From: Parahaliea mediterranea
GTDB lineage: Bacteria; Pseudomonadota; Gammaproteobacteria; Pseudomonadales; Halieaceae
Direction of reading: 5' to 3'
NCBI RefSeq assembly: GCF_017255185.1
Contig: NZ_JAFKCZ010000017.1
Span: 1 to 64,000 of the forward strand
DNA length: 64,000 nt
Each line of letters begins with the position of its first letter. The stretch's first letter is position 1. The position numbers were made by a program, and so were the translations under genes. Of this stretch, positions 28,062-37,161 are shown piece by piece. Under the pieces are notes generated by a model. It was not told the origin of the DNA and made no database searches. It was given only the letters and a program-made list of their open reading frames with translations.

Positions 28062-30329
28062 GTGGGGGCGGCGCCCGTGAGCAGTGCCGCGACCCGCGAC
28101 TGGTTCGCCACCTGTCCCAAGGGCATCGAGTCCCTGCTGGCCCACGAGCTGGAGACCCTGGGCGCCGTTGGAACCCGTGAGACGGTGGCCGGGGTGTATT
28201 TTTCCGGCCCCCTGGCGGTGGCCTACCGGGCCTGCCTGTGGTCCCGGCTGGCGAACCGCGTGCTGCTGCCGATCGCCAGTGTCGACGCGGACACGGCGGA
28301 CGCCCTGTACCAGGGCCTGGGCGAGATCGCCTGGCTCGACTGGCTGGATGTGCGCCAGACCTTCGCCATCGACTTCAGCGGCCAGAACCGCGCCATCCGC
28401 AACACCCAGTTCGGCGCCCAGCGCAGCAAGGACGCCATCGTCGACTGGTTCCAGAACAGCCTGGGCCGGCGACCCTCGGTCGCGCGGCGGGACCCCGATC
28501 TGCGCTTCAATGTGCGCCTGTCGCGGGACCGAGCCATGGTGGCCCTGGACATGGCCGGCGGCAGCCTGCACCGCCGGGGCTACCGCACCGGCGCCGGCGC
28601 CGCGCCGCTGAAGGAGAACCTGGCCGCCGCGCTGCTATTGCGGGCGGACTGGCCGGGCATGGCCGCCCGCGGCGGCGCCCTGATCGACCCCATGTGCGGC
28701 TCCGGCACGCTGCTGCTGGAAGGCGCGATGATGGCGGCGGATGTCGCTCCGGGGCTCGAGCGCGGGCGCTACGGCTTCGAGGCCTGGCGCGGCCACAATC
28801 CCGAGCAGTGGCGGGCGATTCTCGGCGACGCCCGGGGGCGGGCGGAGCGCGGGCGCGCCCGCCAGCTGCCGGAAATGCGCGGCTACGACGCGGATCACCG
28901 GGTGGTGCGCCGGGCCCAGGAAAACATCGCCCGCCTGGGGCTGGAGCGCTCGGTGCGGGTGACCTGCAAGCCCCTGGGTGAGTTGCGCCGTCCGACCCAC
29001 GTGGCGCTGCCGGAGGGCCTGCTGATCTGCAATCCGCCCTACGGCGAGCGGCTCGGCGAAAAGGAGAGCCTGCGCTACCTGTACCGGGAACTCGGCGAGG
29101 TCATGAAGCGCGAGTTCGGCGACTGGCAGGCGGCCATCTTCACCGCCGATGTCGAGCTGGGCCGCGCCATCGGTCTGCGCAGCCACCGCCAGTACAAACT
29201 CTACAACGGCGCCATCCCCTCGACCCTGCTGCTGTTCGAACTGCGCGACAACCGCCTGCGCGACGCGGGCGGGGCGGGGGAGGCCTCTGCGCGACCGGAG
29301 CCGTCGGCGCCGCTGCGCCAGGTGGAGAACGCGCCCGACCCGGCGCCGCTGAGCGAGGGCGCGCAGATGTTCGCCAATCGCCTGCGCAAGAACCGCAAGC
29401 GCCTGGCGTCCTGGGTGCGCCGCGAGGCCATCGAGTGCTACCGGGTCTACGACGCGGACATGCCCGAATACGCGGTGGCGGTGGACCTCTACGGCGAGCG
29501 CGTGCACGTCGCGGAGTACCAGGCACCCCGGGGAGTGGACCCGGAGGCCGCGGCGCGGCGCATGGACGAGGTGTTGGCGGCGTTGCCGACGGTGTTCGAG
29601 GTGGCGCCGGGGGATATCGCCTGCAAGCTGCGCCAGCGCCAGCGGGGCGCGCAGCAGTACCAGCGCCGCGAGGCGCGGGGCGAGCTGATCAGTGTGCGCG
29701 AGGGAGCGGCCAGGCTGCTGGTCAATCTGCACGACTACCTGGATACCGGGTTGTTTCTCGATCACCGCCCGCTGCGCCGGCGGATCGCCGCCGAATCCGC
29801 GGGGGCGGATTTCCTCAACCTGTTCTGTTACACCGGCGCGGCCACGGTGCACGCCGCGCTCGGCGGCGCGCGCTCCACCACCAGTGTCGACCTCTCCAAC
29901 ACTTACCTGGGCTGGTTGCGCAAGAACCTGGCCCACAACGGCCTGGGGGAGAGCGCGCACCGGGTCGAGCGCGCGGACTGCCTGGCCTGGCTGGGGCAGA
30001 CAGGCCCCAGCTATGACCTGATCATGCTCGACCCGCCCTCGTTTTCCAACTCGCGGGCGATGGCGGACAGCTTCGACGTGCAGCGCGACCACCTGGCGCT
30101 GGTGCGTGCCGCGATGGCACGCTTGCGGCCGGAGGGGCAGTTGTACTTTTCCAACAACCGCCGCGGCTTCAAGCTCGACCCGCTGCTGGCGGAGGCCTTC
30201 GACTGCGAGGACATCACCGCGGCAACCCTGGATCCGGACTTCGCGCGCAACCCCAGGGTTCACGTCTGCTACCGCCTGCGGCACCGTGACGGCGGCTCCC
30301 GCTCAGCAACACCGTGGGGTCGCGGGTAA
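28062..30329 (+). CDS. rlmL: Bifunctional 23S rRNA methyltransferase RlmKL
   Basis: RlmKL makes m2G2445 (RlmL half) and m7G2069 (RlmK half) in 23S rRNA. The N-terminal THUMP domain is followed by the RlmL Rossmann methyltransferase with DPMCGSGTLLLEGA and the catalytic NPPYGER around residue 320. The RlmK domain in the last 300 residues has FLNLFCYTGAATVHAA and LDPPSFSNS. The size, 755 residues, matches the fused form of gammaproteobacteria. The start is GTG 28062 or the later GTG 28077 (VSSAATRDW); GGGGGCGG lies upstream of the second, which may be the real one. A terminator follows 39 bp after the stop. Confidence 0.93.
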   Translation: MGAAPVSSAATRDWFATCPKGIESLLAHELETLGAVGTRETVAGVYFSGPLAVAYRACLWSRLANRVLLPIASVDADTADALYQGLGEIAWLDWLDVRQTFAIDFSGQNRAIRNTQFGAQRSKDAIVDWFQNSLGRRPSVARRDPDLRFNVRLSRDRAMVALDMAGGSLHRRGYRTGAGAAPLKENLAAALLLRADWPGMAARGGALIDPMCGSGTLLLEGAMMAADVAPGLERGRYGFEAWRGHNPEQWRAILGDARGRAERGRARQLPEMRGYDADHRVVRRAQENIARLGLERSVRVTCKPLGELRRPTHVALPEGLLICNPPYGERLGEKESLRYLYRELGEVMKREFGDWQAAIFTADVELGRAIGLRSHRQYKLYNGAIPSTLLLFELRDNRLRDAGGAGEASARPEPSAPLRQVENAPDPAPLSEGAQMFANRLRKNRKRLASWVRREAIECYRVYDADMPEYAVAVDLYGERVHVAEYQAPRGVDPEAAARRMDEVLAALPTVFEVAPGDIACKLRQRQRGAQQYQRREARGELISVREGAARLLVNLHDYLDTGLFLDHRPLRRRIAAESAGADFLNLFCYTGAATVHAALGGARSTTSVDLSNTYLGWLRKNLAHNGLGESAHRVERADCLAWLGQTGPSYDLIMLDPPSFSNSRAMADSFDVQRDHLALVRAAMARLRPEGQLYFSNNRRGFKLDPLLAEAFDCEDITAATLDPDFARNPRVHVCYRLRHRDGGSRSATPWGRG

Positions 30330-30367
30330 GTGTCTACAAACAGCGGGTGCCGCGTGCTATCCACACT

Positions 30368-30390
30368 ACCTGTACAAGCGTGCAGGTTTT
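30368..30390 (+). terminator. Intrinsic terminator of rlmKL
   Basis: ACCTGTAC pairs with GTGCAGGT (one G-U pair) around AAGC, and the paired arm runs into TTTT, 39 bp past the rlmKL stop. Confidence 0.65.
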
Positions 30391-30696
30391 GGCCTAATTG
30401 CCATTAGTTTGAGAAAGGGGCCATCTAAGTGTTTGTTTCTTCAGTTATAAAAGGGTACCCGGTCGTGTCGGCCGGCGGCGCGGGTTGCCCGCGCGTTCCA
30501 GTTTGGAGCCGCGGCGCGGTTGAATGTCCCCAGAGTTATCCACAGGCTGCTCTGTGGATAACACGTGGATGGTCCCGGCAGGGGGTGAAGGGCTGGCCAG
30601 GGGCCGCCAGGTGATGTCGCCGGCGCCGGGTCGGAACGATGACAAGCCCCCCGGGCTGTGTTCAAATCGCCGGTCGTGTTGTTGCGGGGCCGGGGC
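30391..30696. other. Intergenic region upstream of the flavodoxin-like gene
   Basis: Apart from the DnaA palindrome this gap has TATAAA at 30446-30451 without a good -35, and CGCGGG-TTG-CCCGCG at about 30479-30494. No open reading frame in it is convincing; one from GTG 30658 is only an in-frame extension of the next gene. Confidence 0.5.
30535..30562. promoter_or_regulatory. Two DnaA boxes in perfect inverted repeat
   Basis: GTTATCCACAG and CTGTGGATAAC flank GCTGCT. They contain two exact consensus DnaA boxes (TTATCCACA at 30536-30544 and its complement at 30553-30561) facing each other. A third box with one mismatch, CTATCCACA, is at 30357-30365. The region lies in the 367-bp gap between rlmKL and the flavodoxin-like gene. 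Exact boxes by chance are possible, but a perfect 11-bp palindrome made of two is not likely. A DnaA titration, reactivation or transcription-control site is inferred. Confidence 0.7.
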
Positions 30697-31152
30697 ATGA
30701 AAACGCTGTTGATCGTGTACCACAGCCAAAGTGGCGCCAGCGCCGGACTGGCCCGCGAGCTGTGGCGGGGCGCGCGCGAGGAGGGGAGCGTCGATGTCCG
30801 GGTGATGCGCGCCTGGGATTGCGGTACCCTCGACGTACTGGAGGCGCACGGCCTGGCGCTGGTGGCCCCGGAAAACGCCGGCGCGCTCGGCGGCGGCATG
30901 AAGGATTTCCTGGATCGCGTGTTCTATCCGGCCATCGACCGGCAGCTGGTGCTGCCCTACGCCCTGGTGATCAGTGCGGGGAATGACGGCCGCAATGCCC
31001 GTGCCCAGGTGCAGCGCATGGTGTCGGGTATTCCCTTTACCGAGGCCACGCCGCCGCTGATCTGTCGCGGCGAGGTGAGCGAGGGGCACCGGCGGGAGTG
31101 CCGGGAATTGGGCCAGGCCCTGGCGGCCGGGCTGGAGATGGGCATTTTTTAA
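30697..31152 (+). CDS. Flavodoxin-like protein
   Basis: This 151-residue protein has a flavodoxin-type fold: beta strand plus phosphate-binding loop LIVYHSQSGASAGLA (residues 5-19) and the flavin-contacting APENAGALGGGMKDFLDRV at about 60-80. It probably binds FMN and carries electrons, or belongs to the NADPH-dependent FMN reductase class; which is not clear. ATG 30697 is the family-like start (MKTLLIVYHS). The thioesterase gene follows after 20 bp, suggesting an operon. Confidence 0.7.
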   Translation: MKTLLIVYHSQSGASAGLARELWRGAREEGSVDVRVMRAWDCGTLDVLEAHGLALVAPENAGALGGGMKDFLDRVFYPAIDRQLVLPYALVISAGNDGRNARAQVQRMVSGIPFTEATPPLICRGEVSEGHRRECRELGQALAAGLEMGIF

Positions 31153-31172
31153 TAAGAAGGTAGACACTGGCG

Positions 31173-31643
31173 ATGACCGAGCAAGCAGACATTCCCGATG
31201 GCTTTGAACCGGTCCCCACGGGCCTGGGCTTTACCGACATGCTACAGCCGTTTTACCGCTGTATCGACGAAGGCGGCATCCGCTTCGGCCTGCGAGTGGG
31301 GGAGCAGCACGTCAACCTGATGGGGATCTGCCACGGCGGCGTATTGCTGACCCTGGCGGACGTGGCGGCCGGTACCGCGGTCAGTCACGCGCGGGGCCAG
31401 ATGGGGGGCAATCCCACTGTCAACCTCAGTCTCGATTTTATCAACAGCGGCAAGCGCGGCGAGTGGCTGCAAGCCGAGCTGAGCGAGATCACGCTCAAGC
31501 GCCGCTTTGGCTTCTGCAACGGACTGATCAGCAGTGAGCGGGGAATTGTCGCCCGCTTCAACGGCACCTTCTATTTACCCGGCCACGAGGGCATGTGGCA
31601 GGGCGAGCGCCGGCCGGACGCGACGGGTATCGCGGACGGCTAG
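31173..31643 (+). CDS. PaaI-type hotdog thioesterase
   Basis: This 156-residue hotdog-fold acyl-CoA thioesterase has the signature CHGGVLLTLADVAAGTA, with His54-Gly-Gly in the substrate tunnel and Asp63 at the active site, and a long helix that packs in the dimer. Enzymes of this type remove CoA from aryl or medium-chain acyl groups. The real substrate is unknown. AAGAAGG lies 10 nt before the ATG. Its last codons (ADG-stop) fall in a palindrome that also encodes the last codons of the convergent lysR gene. Confidence 0.83.
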   Translation: MTEQADIPDGFEPVPTGLGFTDMLQPFYRCIDEGGIRFGLRVGEQHVNLMGICHGGVLLTLADVAAGTAVSHARGQMGGNPTVNLSLDFINSGKRGEWLQAELSEITLKRRFGFCNGLISSERGIVARFNGTFYLPGHEGMWQGERRPDATGIADG

Positions 31644-31651
31644 CCGTCCGC
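31632..31651. terminator. Perfect 20-bp palindrome shared by two convergent stop codons
   Basis: GCGGACGGCT followed by its reverse complement AGCCGTCCGC has no spacer. Its centre CTAG forms the TAG stop of the thioesterase (31641-31643) and, on the other strand, the TAG stop of lysR (31640-31642). It encodes ADG-stop on both strands, so the two proteins end identically. Confidence 0.75.
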
Positions 31652-32515
31652 CGCGGGCCTCAGCTGTTCGATAAAGGCCCGCGCCGCCCGCGACAGGCTG
31701 CGGCCCCGGTGGTAGACCACACCCAGGGTGCGCTCGATCCGCACGTCCTCCACCGTCAGTGGCAGCAGGGTGTGATCGCACATGCTGCGCGGCAGCACCG
31801 TCCAGCCGAGTCCCACCGAGGCCATCATGCGGATGGTCTCCAGGTAATTGGTGGCCATCGACACCTGCAGCTGCAAGTCTCGCCCGTCAAACAGGGTTTT
31901 CACGATCTGACCGGTGAAGGTGTTGAGGCCGGGCAGGATGGCCGCGTGCTGCGACAGCGCGTCGAGGGGGCAGGGGTGCAGCGCCGCCAGCGGATGGTCC
32001 CGGGCCACCATGACATCCAGCGGGTCCTGCCATACCGGAAGGGCGATCACATTGGGGTCGCGCTCGGGTGCCAGGGTGACCACCGCGAGTTCCGCCTTGC
32101 CGTGGAGAATCAGTTCGTGGGCCTGCTCCGAATCCATGAAGTCGATGTCGATCTGGACGTCCGGGTAGGTCTTGCTGAAGGTCGACAGCACCGGCGGCAG
32201 GCGGTGCAGGCCGATGTGATGGCTGGTGGCCAGGCGCAGTTCGCCGGCCACGTCCCCCGACAGGTCGCGCACCGCCTGCCGCGCGGCCTGCAATTGCCGC
32301 AATACGGCCTTGGCGTGTGGCAGCAGGGCCTGGCCGGCTTCGGTGAGGCCCACCTGGCGGCCGATGCGATCGAACAGCTGGCATTCCAGCTGTTGCTCCA
32401 GCAGGGCTATACGCTTGCTGACCGCGGGCTGGGTCAGGTGCAGGGCCTGTGCCGCCTGGGAAAAGGAACAGGTCTCGGCGACATGGAGGAAGGCCTGGAG
32501 ATTTTGCGTATCCAT
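31640..32515 (-). CDS. LysR-type transcriptional regulator next to leuC
   Basis: This 291-residue LTTR has its winged helix-turn-helix at 1-60 (AAQALHLTQPAVSKRIALLEQQL) and its periplasmic-binding-protein-like effector domain at about 90-285. The gene is the neighbour of leuC in the same arrangement as in Pseudomonas (PA3122/PA3121). It probably controls leucine biosynthesis; whether the effector is 2-isopropylmalate, as for LeuO-like proteins, is not shown. Its ATG follows an ATTCC-N5-GGAAT repeat, a likely binding site. It shares its stop codon region with the convergent thioesterase. Confidence 0.9.
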   Translation of the reverse strand: MDTQNLQAFLHVAETCSFSQAAQALHLTQPAVSKRIALLEQQLECQLFDRIGRQVGLTEAGQALLPHAKAVLRQLQAARQAVRDLSGDVAGELRLATSHHIGLHRLPPVLSTFSKTYPDVQIDIDFMDSEQAHELILHGKAELAVVTLAPERDPNVIALPVWQDPLDVMVARDHPLAALHPCPLDALSQHAAILPGLNTFTGQIVKTLFDGRDLQLQVSMATNYLETIRMMASVGLGWTVLPRSMCDHTLLPLTVEDVRIERTLGVVYHRGRSLSRAARAFIEQLRPAADG

Positions 32516-32519
32516 TTGT

Positions 32520-32534
32520 ATTCCTATTGGGAAT
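32520..32534. promoter_or_regulatory. LysR operator (T-N11-A) between lysR and leuC
   Basis: ATTCC-TATTG-GGAAT, a perfect 5-bp inverted repeat, contains the LTTR motif T-N11-A (T32521 to A32533). It is centred about 65 bp upstream of the predicted leuC start, the classic activator position, and 7-21 bp downstream of the predicted lysR start, where binding would repress. Confidence 0.6.
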
Positions 32535-32547
32535 CAATTGAATAAAA

Positions 32548-32585
32548 ATAATAAATTTGTTTTATCTCTGCCGCAAGCGTAGGAT
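32548..32585. promoter_or_regulatory. Overlapping divergent promoters of lysR and leuC
   Basis: For lysR, TTGCGG-N17-TATTAT reads leftward (minus-strand hexamers at 32571-32576 and 32548-32553). For leuC, TTGTTT-N17-TAGGAT reads rightward (32557-32562 and 32580-32585). The two overlap and so compete. The predicted leader of leuC is about 36 nt. Confidence 0.5.
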
Positions 32586-32627
32586 GGCCGCCTGTTTCCG
32601 TTATTGCCGACCAGTGAGGGAGGGGCC

Positions 32628-34061
32628 ATGGCCGGACAAACCCTGTACGACAAATTGTGGCAGCAGCATGTGGTGGAAACCCGCGACGATGGCACCGCGC
32701 TGCTCTATATCGATCGTCACCTGATTCACGAGGTGACCTCGCCGCAGGCCTTCGAGGGCCTGCGCCTGGCCGGGCGCAAGCCCTGGCGCCTGGACGCCAA
32801 CCTGGCGGTGCCGGACCACAACGTGCCCACCGACAGTGCCGAGCGCGCCGGCGGTGTGGAGGCGATCGCCGACCCGGTGTCGCAGTTGCAGGTGCGCACC
32901 CTTGACGACAATTGCGCCGATTTCAATATCGTGGAATTCGCCATCAATGACCGCCGCCAGGGCATTGTGCACGTGGTGGGCCCGGAGCAGGGCGCCACGC
33001 TGCCGGGCATGACCGTGGTGTGTGGCGACTCCCACACATCCACCCACGGCGCGCTGGGAGCGCTGGCCCACGGCATCGGCACCTCGGAGGTGGAGCACGT
33101 GCTGGCCACCCAGTGCCTGATTACCCGCAAGATGAAAAACATGCTGGTGCGCATCGACGGCCAGCTGCAGCGGGGAGTGACGGCCAAGGACGTGGTGCTG
33201 GCGGTGATCGGCCGCATCGGCACCGCCGGCGGCACCGGCTACGCCATCGAATTCGCCGGCGAGGTGGTGCGCGACATGAGCATGGAAGGGCGCATGACCA
33301 TGTGCAATATGTCCATCGAGGCCGGCGCCCGCGCCGGCATGGTGGCGGTGGACGACACCACCCTGGACTATGTGCGCGGACGCGCCTACGCCCCTGCCGA
33401 CGACCAGTGGGAGCAGGCCGTTGCCGCCTGGCGCGAGCTGCACTCGGACGCCGACGCCCGGTTCGATAGGGTGGTGGAGCTGCGCGGCGAGGACATCGCG
33501 CCCCAGGTCACCTGGGGCACCTCGCCCGAGATGGTGCTGCCGGTGGACGCGCTGCTGCCGCAACCCGACAGCCTGGCATCGGCCTCCGCCTGTGAATCCG
33601 CCCGGCGCGCCTTCGAGTACATGGGGTTGGAGCCGGGCACGGCGATCACCGACATCCGCCCGGACCGGGTGTTTATCGGCTCCTGCACCAATTCGCGTAT
33701 CGAGGACCTGCGCGAGGCCGCCGCGGTGGTGCGCGGCAAGCGGGTCGCGGCCAGCATCAAGCAGGCCCTGGTGGTGCCCGGTTCCGGCGAGGTTAAGGCG
33801 CAGGCCGAGGCCGAGGGCCTGGACCGCGTCTTCATCGACGCCGGCATGGAGTGGCGCGAGCCCGGTTGTTCCATGTGCCTGGCGATGAACGCCGACAAAC
33901 TGGGGGCGGGCGAGCACTGCGCGTCCACGTCCAACCGCAATTTCGAGGGTCGCCAGGGTTTCGGCGGGCGCACCCATCTGGTCAGCCCGGCGATGGCCGC
34001 GGCGGCGGCGGTGGCGGGGCACTTCGTTGATGTGCGCAACTGGCAGGAGGAGACGCAATGA
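32628..34061 (+). CDS. leuC: 3-isopropylmalate dehydratase large subunit
   Basis: LeuC, with LeuD, converts 2-isopropylmalate to 3-isopropylmalate in leucine synthesis. The 477 residues have the aconitase-family 4Fe-4S ligands: a cysteine in GSCTNSR and two in [23 protein letters not shown] is the substrate loop. ATG 32628 ([11 protein letters not shown]) has GGGAGGGG 3 nt upstream and fits the family start; the longer reading from TTG 32604 does not. The stop overlaps the leuD ATG by four bases. Confidence 0.96.
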   Translation: MAGQTLYDKLWQQHVVETRDDGTALLYIDRHLIHEVTSPQAFEGLRLAGRKPWRLDANLAVPDHNVPTDSAERAGGVEAIADPVSQLQVRTLDDNCADFNIVEFAINDRRQGIVHVVGPEQGATLPGMTVVCGDSHTSTHGALGALAHGIGTSEVEHVLATQCLITRKMKNMLVRIDGQLQRGVTAKDVVLAVIGRIGTAGGTGYAIEFAGEVVRDMSMEGRMTMCNMSIEAGARAGMVAVDDTTLDYVRGRAYAPADDQWEQAVAAWRELHSDADARFDRVVELRGEDIAPQVTWGTSPEMVLPVDALLPQPDSLASASACESARRAFEYMGLEPGTAITDIRPDRVFIGSCTNSRIEDLREAAAVVRGKRVAASIKQALVVPGSGEVKAQAEAEGLDRVFIDAGMEWREPGCSMCLAMNADKLGAGEHCASTSNRNFEGRQGFGGRTHLVSPAMAAAAAVAGHFVDVRNWQEETQ

Positions 34062-34705
34062 AAAGCTTCACTGTGCACAAAGGTGTCGCGGCGCCGATGG
34101 ACCGCGCCAATGTCGACACCGACCTGATCATTCCCAAGCAGTTTTTGAAGTCGATCAAGCGCAGCGGCTTCGGCCCCAACCTGTTCGACGAGTTGCGCTA
34201 TCTCGACGAGGGGCAGCCGGGGCAGGATTGCAGCGGCCGGCCGCTGAACCCGGACTTCGCCCTGAACCAGCCGCGCTACGCCGGCGCCTCGGTATTGCTG
34301 GCGCGGGAAAACTTCGGCTGCGGCTCCTCTCGCGAACACGCCCCCTGGGCGCTGGACGACTACGGTTTCCGCTGCGTTATCGCGCCGAGCTTCGCCGACA
34401 TTTTCTTCAACAACTGCTTCAAGAATGGCATCCTGCCGATCGCCCTGGACGCGGATACCGTGGAGAGGCTGTTCCAGGCGATGTACGCGCAGGAGGGCTT
34501 CGCCCTGGAGATCGATCTGCCGGCCCAGGTGATCCGCACGCCGGCGGGCGAGGACATCGCCTTCGAGGTGGAGAGCTTCCGCAAGCACTGCCTGGTCAAC
34601 GGCCTGGACGATATCGGCCTGACCCTGGAGAGCGCCGGGGCCATCCGCGACTTCGAGGCGGCGCACCGGCAGCGCGCGCCCTGGTTGTTCGACCGCATCC
34701 GTTGA
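34058..34705 (+). CDS. leuD: 3-isopropylmalate dehydratase small subunit
   Basis: LeuD is the swivel subunit of isopropylmalate isomerase; 215 residues is the normal length. The motif [17 protein letters not shown] contacts the substrate carboxylate. Its ATG overlaps leuC's TGA (ATGA), which fits coupled translation giving equal amounts. The leucine pathway continues with leuB after 55 bp. Confidence 0.96.
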   Translation: MKSFTVHKGVAAPMDRANVDTDLIIPKQFLKSIKRSGFGPNLFDELRYLDEGQPGQDCSGRPLNPDFALNQPRYAGASVLLARENFGCGSSREHAPWALDDYGFRCVIAPSFADIFFNNCFKNGILPIALDADTVERLFQAMYAQEGFALEIDLPAQVIRTPAGEDIAFEVESFRKHCLVNGLDDIGLTLESAGAIRDFEAAHRQRAPWLFDRIR

Positions 34706-34760
34706 GGTCGCGCTGCGATGAATCCATCGGGCGAACTGAATTGAAAGAAGAGGTAATAAC

Positions 34761-35840
34761 GTGAGCAAGAAAATCCTGATTCTCCCCGGCGACCACATCG
34801 GCCCGGAAATCATGGCCGAGGCGGTGCGGGTGCTGGAGCACGTCAATGCCCGTTTCGACCTGGATCTGGAGCTCGAGCACGCCCTGGTGGGCGGCGCCGC
34901 CCTCGACGCCGTGGGCACCCCCCTGCCCGACGACACCCTGGCCAAGGCGCGGGCATCCGACGCCATCCTGCTGGGCGCCGTGGGCGGGCCGGAGTGGGAC
35001 AATGTCGAGCGCCACCTGCGTCCCGAGAGAGGCCTGCTGGGGCTGCGCTCCGAGCTGGAGCTGTTCGGCAACCTGCGCCCGGCGCTGCTGTACCCGCAGC
35101 TGGCCGCGGCCTCCAGCCTCAAGCCGGAACTGGTCGCCGGCCTCGATATCCTGATCGTGCGCGAACTCACCGGCGGTATCTATTTTGGCGAGCCGCGCGG
35201 CATCCGCACCCTGGAAAACGGCGAACGCCAGGGTTTCAATACCTATGTGTACAGCGAGTCCGAGATCCGTCGCATCGGGCACCTGGCCTTTGGCCTGGCG
35301 CGGGCGCGGGGCAAGCGCGTATGCTCGGTGGACAAGGCCAATGTGCTCGATGTCACCGTGCTGTGGCGCGAGGTGATGACCGAGGTGGCGAAGGACTACC
35401 CGGACGTGGAGCTGTCACACATGTACGTGGACAACGCCGCCATGCAGCTGGTGCGCGCACCGAAGCAGTTCGACGTGCTGGTCACCGGCAACATGTTCGG
35501 CGATATTCTGTCCGACGCCGCGGCCATGCTTACCGGTTCCATCGGCATGCTGCCCTCGGCATCGCTGGACAGCAGCGGCCGCGGCATGTACGAGCCCTGT
35601 CACGGCTCGGCGCCGGACATCGCCGGGCAGGGCGTGGCCAATCCCTTGGCCACCATCCTGTCAGTGGCGATGATGCTGCGCTACACTCTGGACAAGCCCG
35701 AGGCCGCGGCCGCGATCGAGGCCGCGGTGAGCGCGGTGCTGGACCGGGGACTGCGCACCGCCGATATCCGTGCCGAGGCCGAGACCCCGGTGTCCACCTC
35801 GCAAATGGGCGAGGCCGTGTTGCAGGCCCTGGCGGGCTGA
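34761..35840 (+). CDS. leuB: 3-isopropylmalate dehydrogenase
   Basis: LeuB oxidises and decarboxylates 3-isopropylmalate with NAD+, giving the precursor of leucine. The 359 residues contain [11 protein letters not shown], the [13 protein letters not shown] loop (catalytic tyrosine), [11 protein letters not shown] and [18 protein letters not shown], all family signatures. GTG 34761 has AGAGG at 9 nt. In Pseudomonas a methyltransferase gene lies between leuD and leuB; it is absent here. Confidence 0.96.
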   Translation: MSKKILILPGDHIGPEIMAEAVRVLEHVNARFDLDLELEHALVGGAALDAVGTPLPDDTLAKARASDAILLGAVGGPEWDNVERHLRPERGLLGLRSELELFGNLRPALLYPQLAAASSLKPELVAGLDILIVRELTGGIYFGEPRGIRTLENGERQGFNTYVYSESEIRRIGHLAFGLARARGKRVCSVDKANVLDVTVLWREVMTEVAKDYPDVELSHMYVDNAAMQLVRAPKQFDVLVTGNMFGDILSDAAAMLTGSIGMLPSASLDSSGRGMYEPCHGSAPDIAGQGVANPLATILSVAMMLRYTLDKPEAAAAIEAAVSAVLDRGLRTADIRAEAETPVSTSQMGEAVLQALAG

Positions 35841-35897
35841 GGCGGCCCGCCGGCAACTCCATCCGAACATTCACTACTGTTAAACGGAACACACGCA

Positions 35898-36923
35898 ATG
35901 GCAGACGCATATGACGTAGCCGTCGTCGGCGCCACTGGCGCCGTCGGCGAGACCATGATCGAGATTCTCGAGCAGCGGGATTTCCCGGTGCGCAATCTCT
36001 ACCCGCTGGCCTCCAGCCGCTCGGCGGGCAAGACCATCAAGTTCAAGGGCAAGTCGGTCACTGTCACCGACCTGGCGGAGTTCGATTTCAGCAAGGCCCA
36101 GATCGGCCTGTTCTCCGCCGGCGGCAGCATCTCCGCCGAATACGCGCCGAAGGCGGGCGCGGCGGGTTGCGTGGTGATCGACAATACCTCCCACTTCCGT
36201 CGCGACGAAGATATTCCCCTGGTGGTGCCGGAGGTGAATATCGAGGCGCTGGCGGGCTACACCAAGCGCAATATCATCGCCAACCCCAATTGCTCCACCA
36301 TCCAGATGCTGGTGGCGCTGAAGCCGATCTACGACGCCGTGGGCATCGAGCGAATCAATGTGGCCACCTACCAGGCCGTGTCCGGCACCGGCAAGGAGGC
36401 TATCGAGGAGCTCGCCGGCCAGACCGCGCGGCTGCTCAATGGCCAGGAGGCCGAGTGCGAGGTCTACCCCAAGCAGATCGCTTTCAACGCGCTGCCCCAT
36501 ATCGATACTTTCCAGGACAACGGCTATACCCGGGAAGAAATGAAAATGGTGTGGGAGACCCAGAAGATCTTCGGCGACGCCAGCATCAAGGTGAACCCGA
36601 CCTGCGTGCGTATCCCGGTGTTCTACGGTCACTCGGAGGCGGTGCACATCGAGACCGCGGAAAAACTATCGGCGGAGCAGGCGCGCGAGCTGATGCGCAA
36701 CGCGCCCGGCGTGACCCTGATGGACGAGCGCGCCGACGGCGGCTATCCCACCGCCGTGACCGAGGCTACCGGCAAGGATCCGGTGTTCGTCGGCCGTATT
36801 CGCGAGGACATTTCCCATCCGCGCGGCCTCGACATGTGGATCGTGGCCGACAACGTGCGCAAGGGCGCCGCCCTCAATAGTGTGCAAATTGCCGAGTGCT
36901 TGATCGGCACTTATCTTGATTAA
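35898..36923 (+). CDS. asd: Aspartate-semialdehyde dehydrogenase
   Basis: Asd reduces aspartyl phosphate to aspartate semialdehyde, feeding lysine, threonine, methionine and cell-wall diaminopimelate. The 341 residues have VGATGAVGETM (NADP-binding), the catalytic Cys132 in ANPNCSTIQ and His245 in FYGHSEAVH. Both active-site residues are present, so this is the true enzyme and not the inactive Usg-type paralogue that follows asd in Pseudomonas. The gene is 57 bp past leuB, with GGAA upstream of the ATG. Confidence 0.95.
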   Translation: MADAYDVAVVGATGAVGETMIEILEQRDFPVRNLYPLASSRSAGKTIKFKGKSVTVTDLAEFDFSKAQIGLFSAGGSISAEYAPKAGAAGCVVIDNTSHFRRDEDIPLVVPEVNIEALAGYTKRNIIANPNCSTIQMLVALKPIYDAVGIERINVATYQAVSGTGKEAIEELAGQTARLLNGQEAECEVYPKQIAFNALPHIDTFQDNGYTREEMKMVWETQKIFGDASIKVNPTCVRIPVFYGHSEAVHIETAEKLSAEQARELMRNAPGVTLMDERADGGYPTAVTEATGKDPVFVGRIREDISHPRGLDMWIVADNVRKGAALNSVQIAECLIGTYLD

Positions 36924-37161
36924 TACCAGGCAACTGGACATACTTGGAGCCTCCCGGGCGCCATGCAAAGGCCTGAAAAGTCCTTTGTGACGCGCCCCGG
37001 GTGGCCGCTGCGGCATCAGCTGACAAACCCGGGGCGATATGGGGTTGGGAAGCTGGGACGTTGGAAAGTAACGAGTGCCGCAGTGGTAAGCGCCGTGACA
37101 GCGGTTTTATCAGGGGAGGCCGGCTTGAACCAAGCAGGTGCACAATAATAAGGCGTGGGTT
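36924..37161 (+). other. Structured leader region of fimV
   Basis: This 238-bp gap holds a hairpin with a GAAA tetraloop (AAAGGCCT/AGTCCTTT, 36967-36986, one mismatch) and a 10-bp perfect inverted repeat CGCCCCGGGT (36993-37002) / ACCCGGGGCG (37027-37036) around a 24-base loop with its own small stem. Either could end asd transcription or shape the fimV leader. It does not match any riboswitch consensus I know. Confidence 0.5.

Noticed and set aside
30658-30696. GTG 30658 as the start of the flavodoxin-like gene
   Set aside because: The extension is basic and non-conserved; ATG 30697 starts the first beta strand as in relatives.
36960-37040. Cyclic-di-GMP (GEMM) riboswitch before fimV
   Set aside because: A GNRA tetraloop and GC stem are present, but the conserved GEMM core sequences are not.
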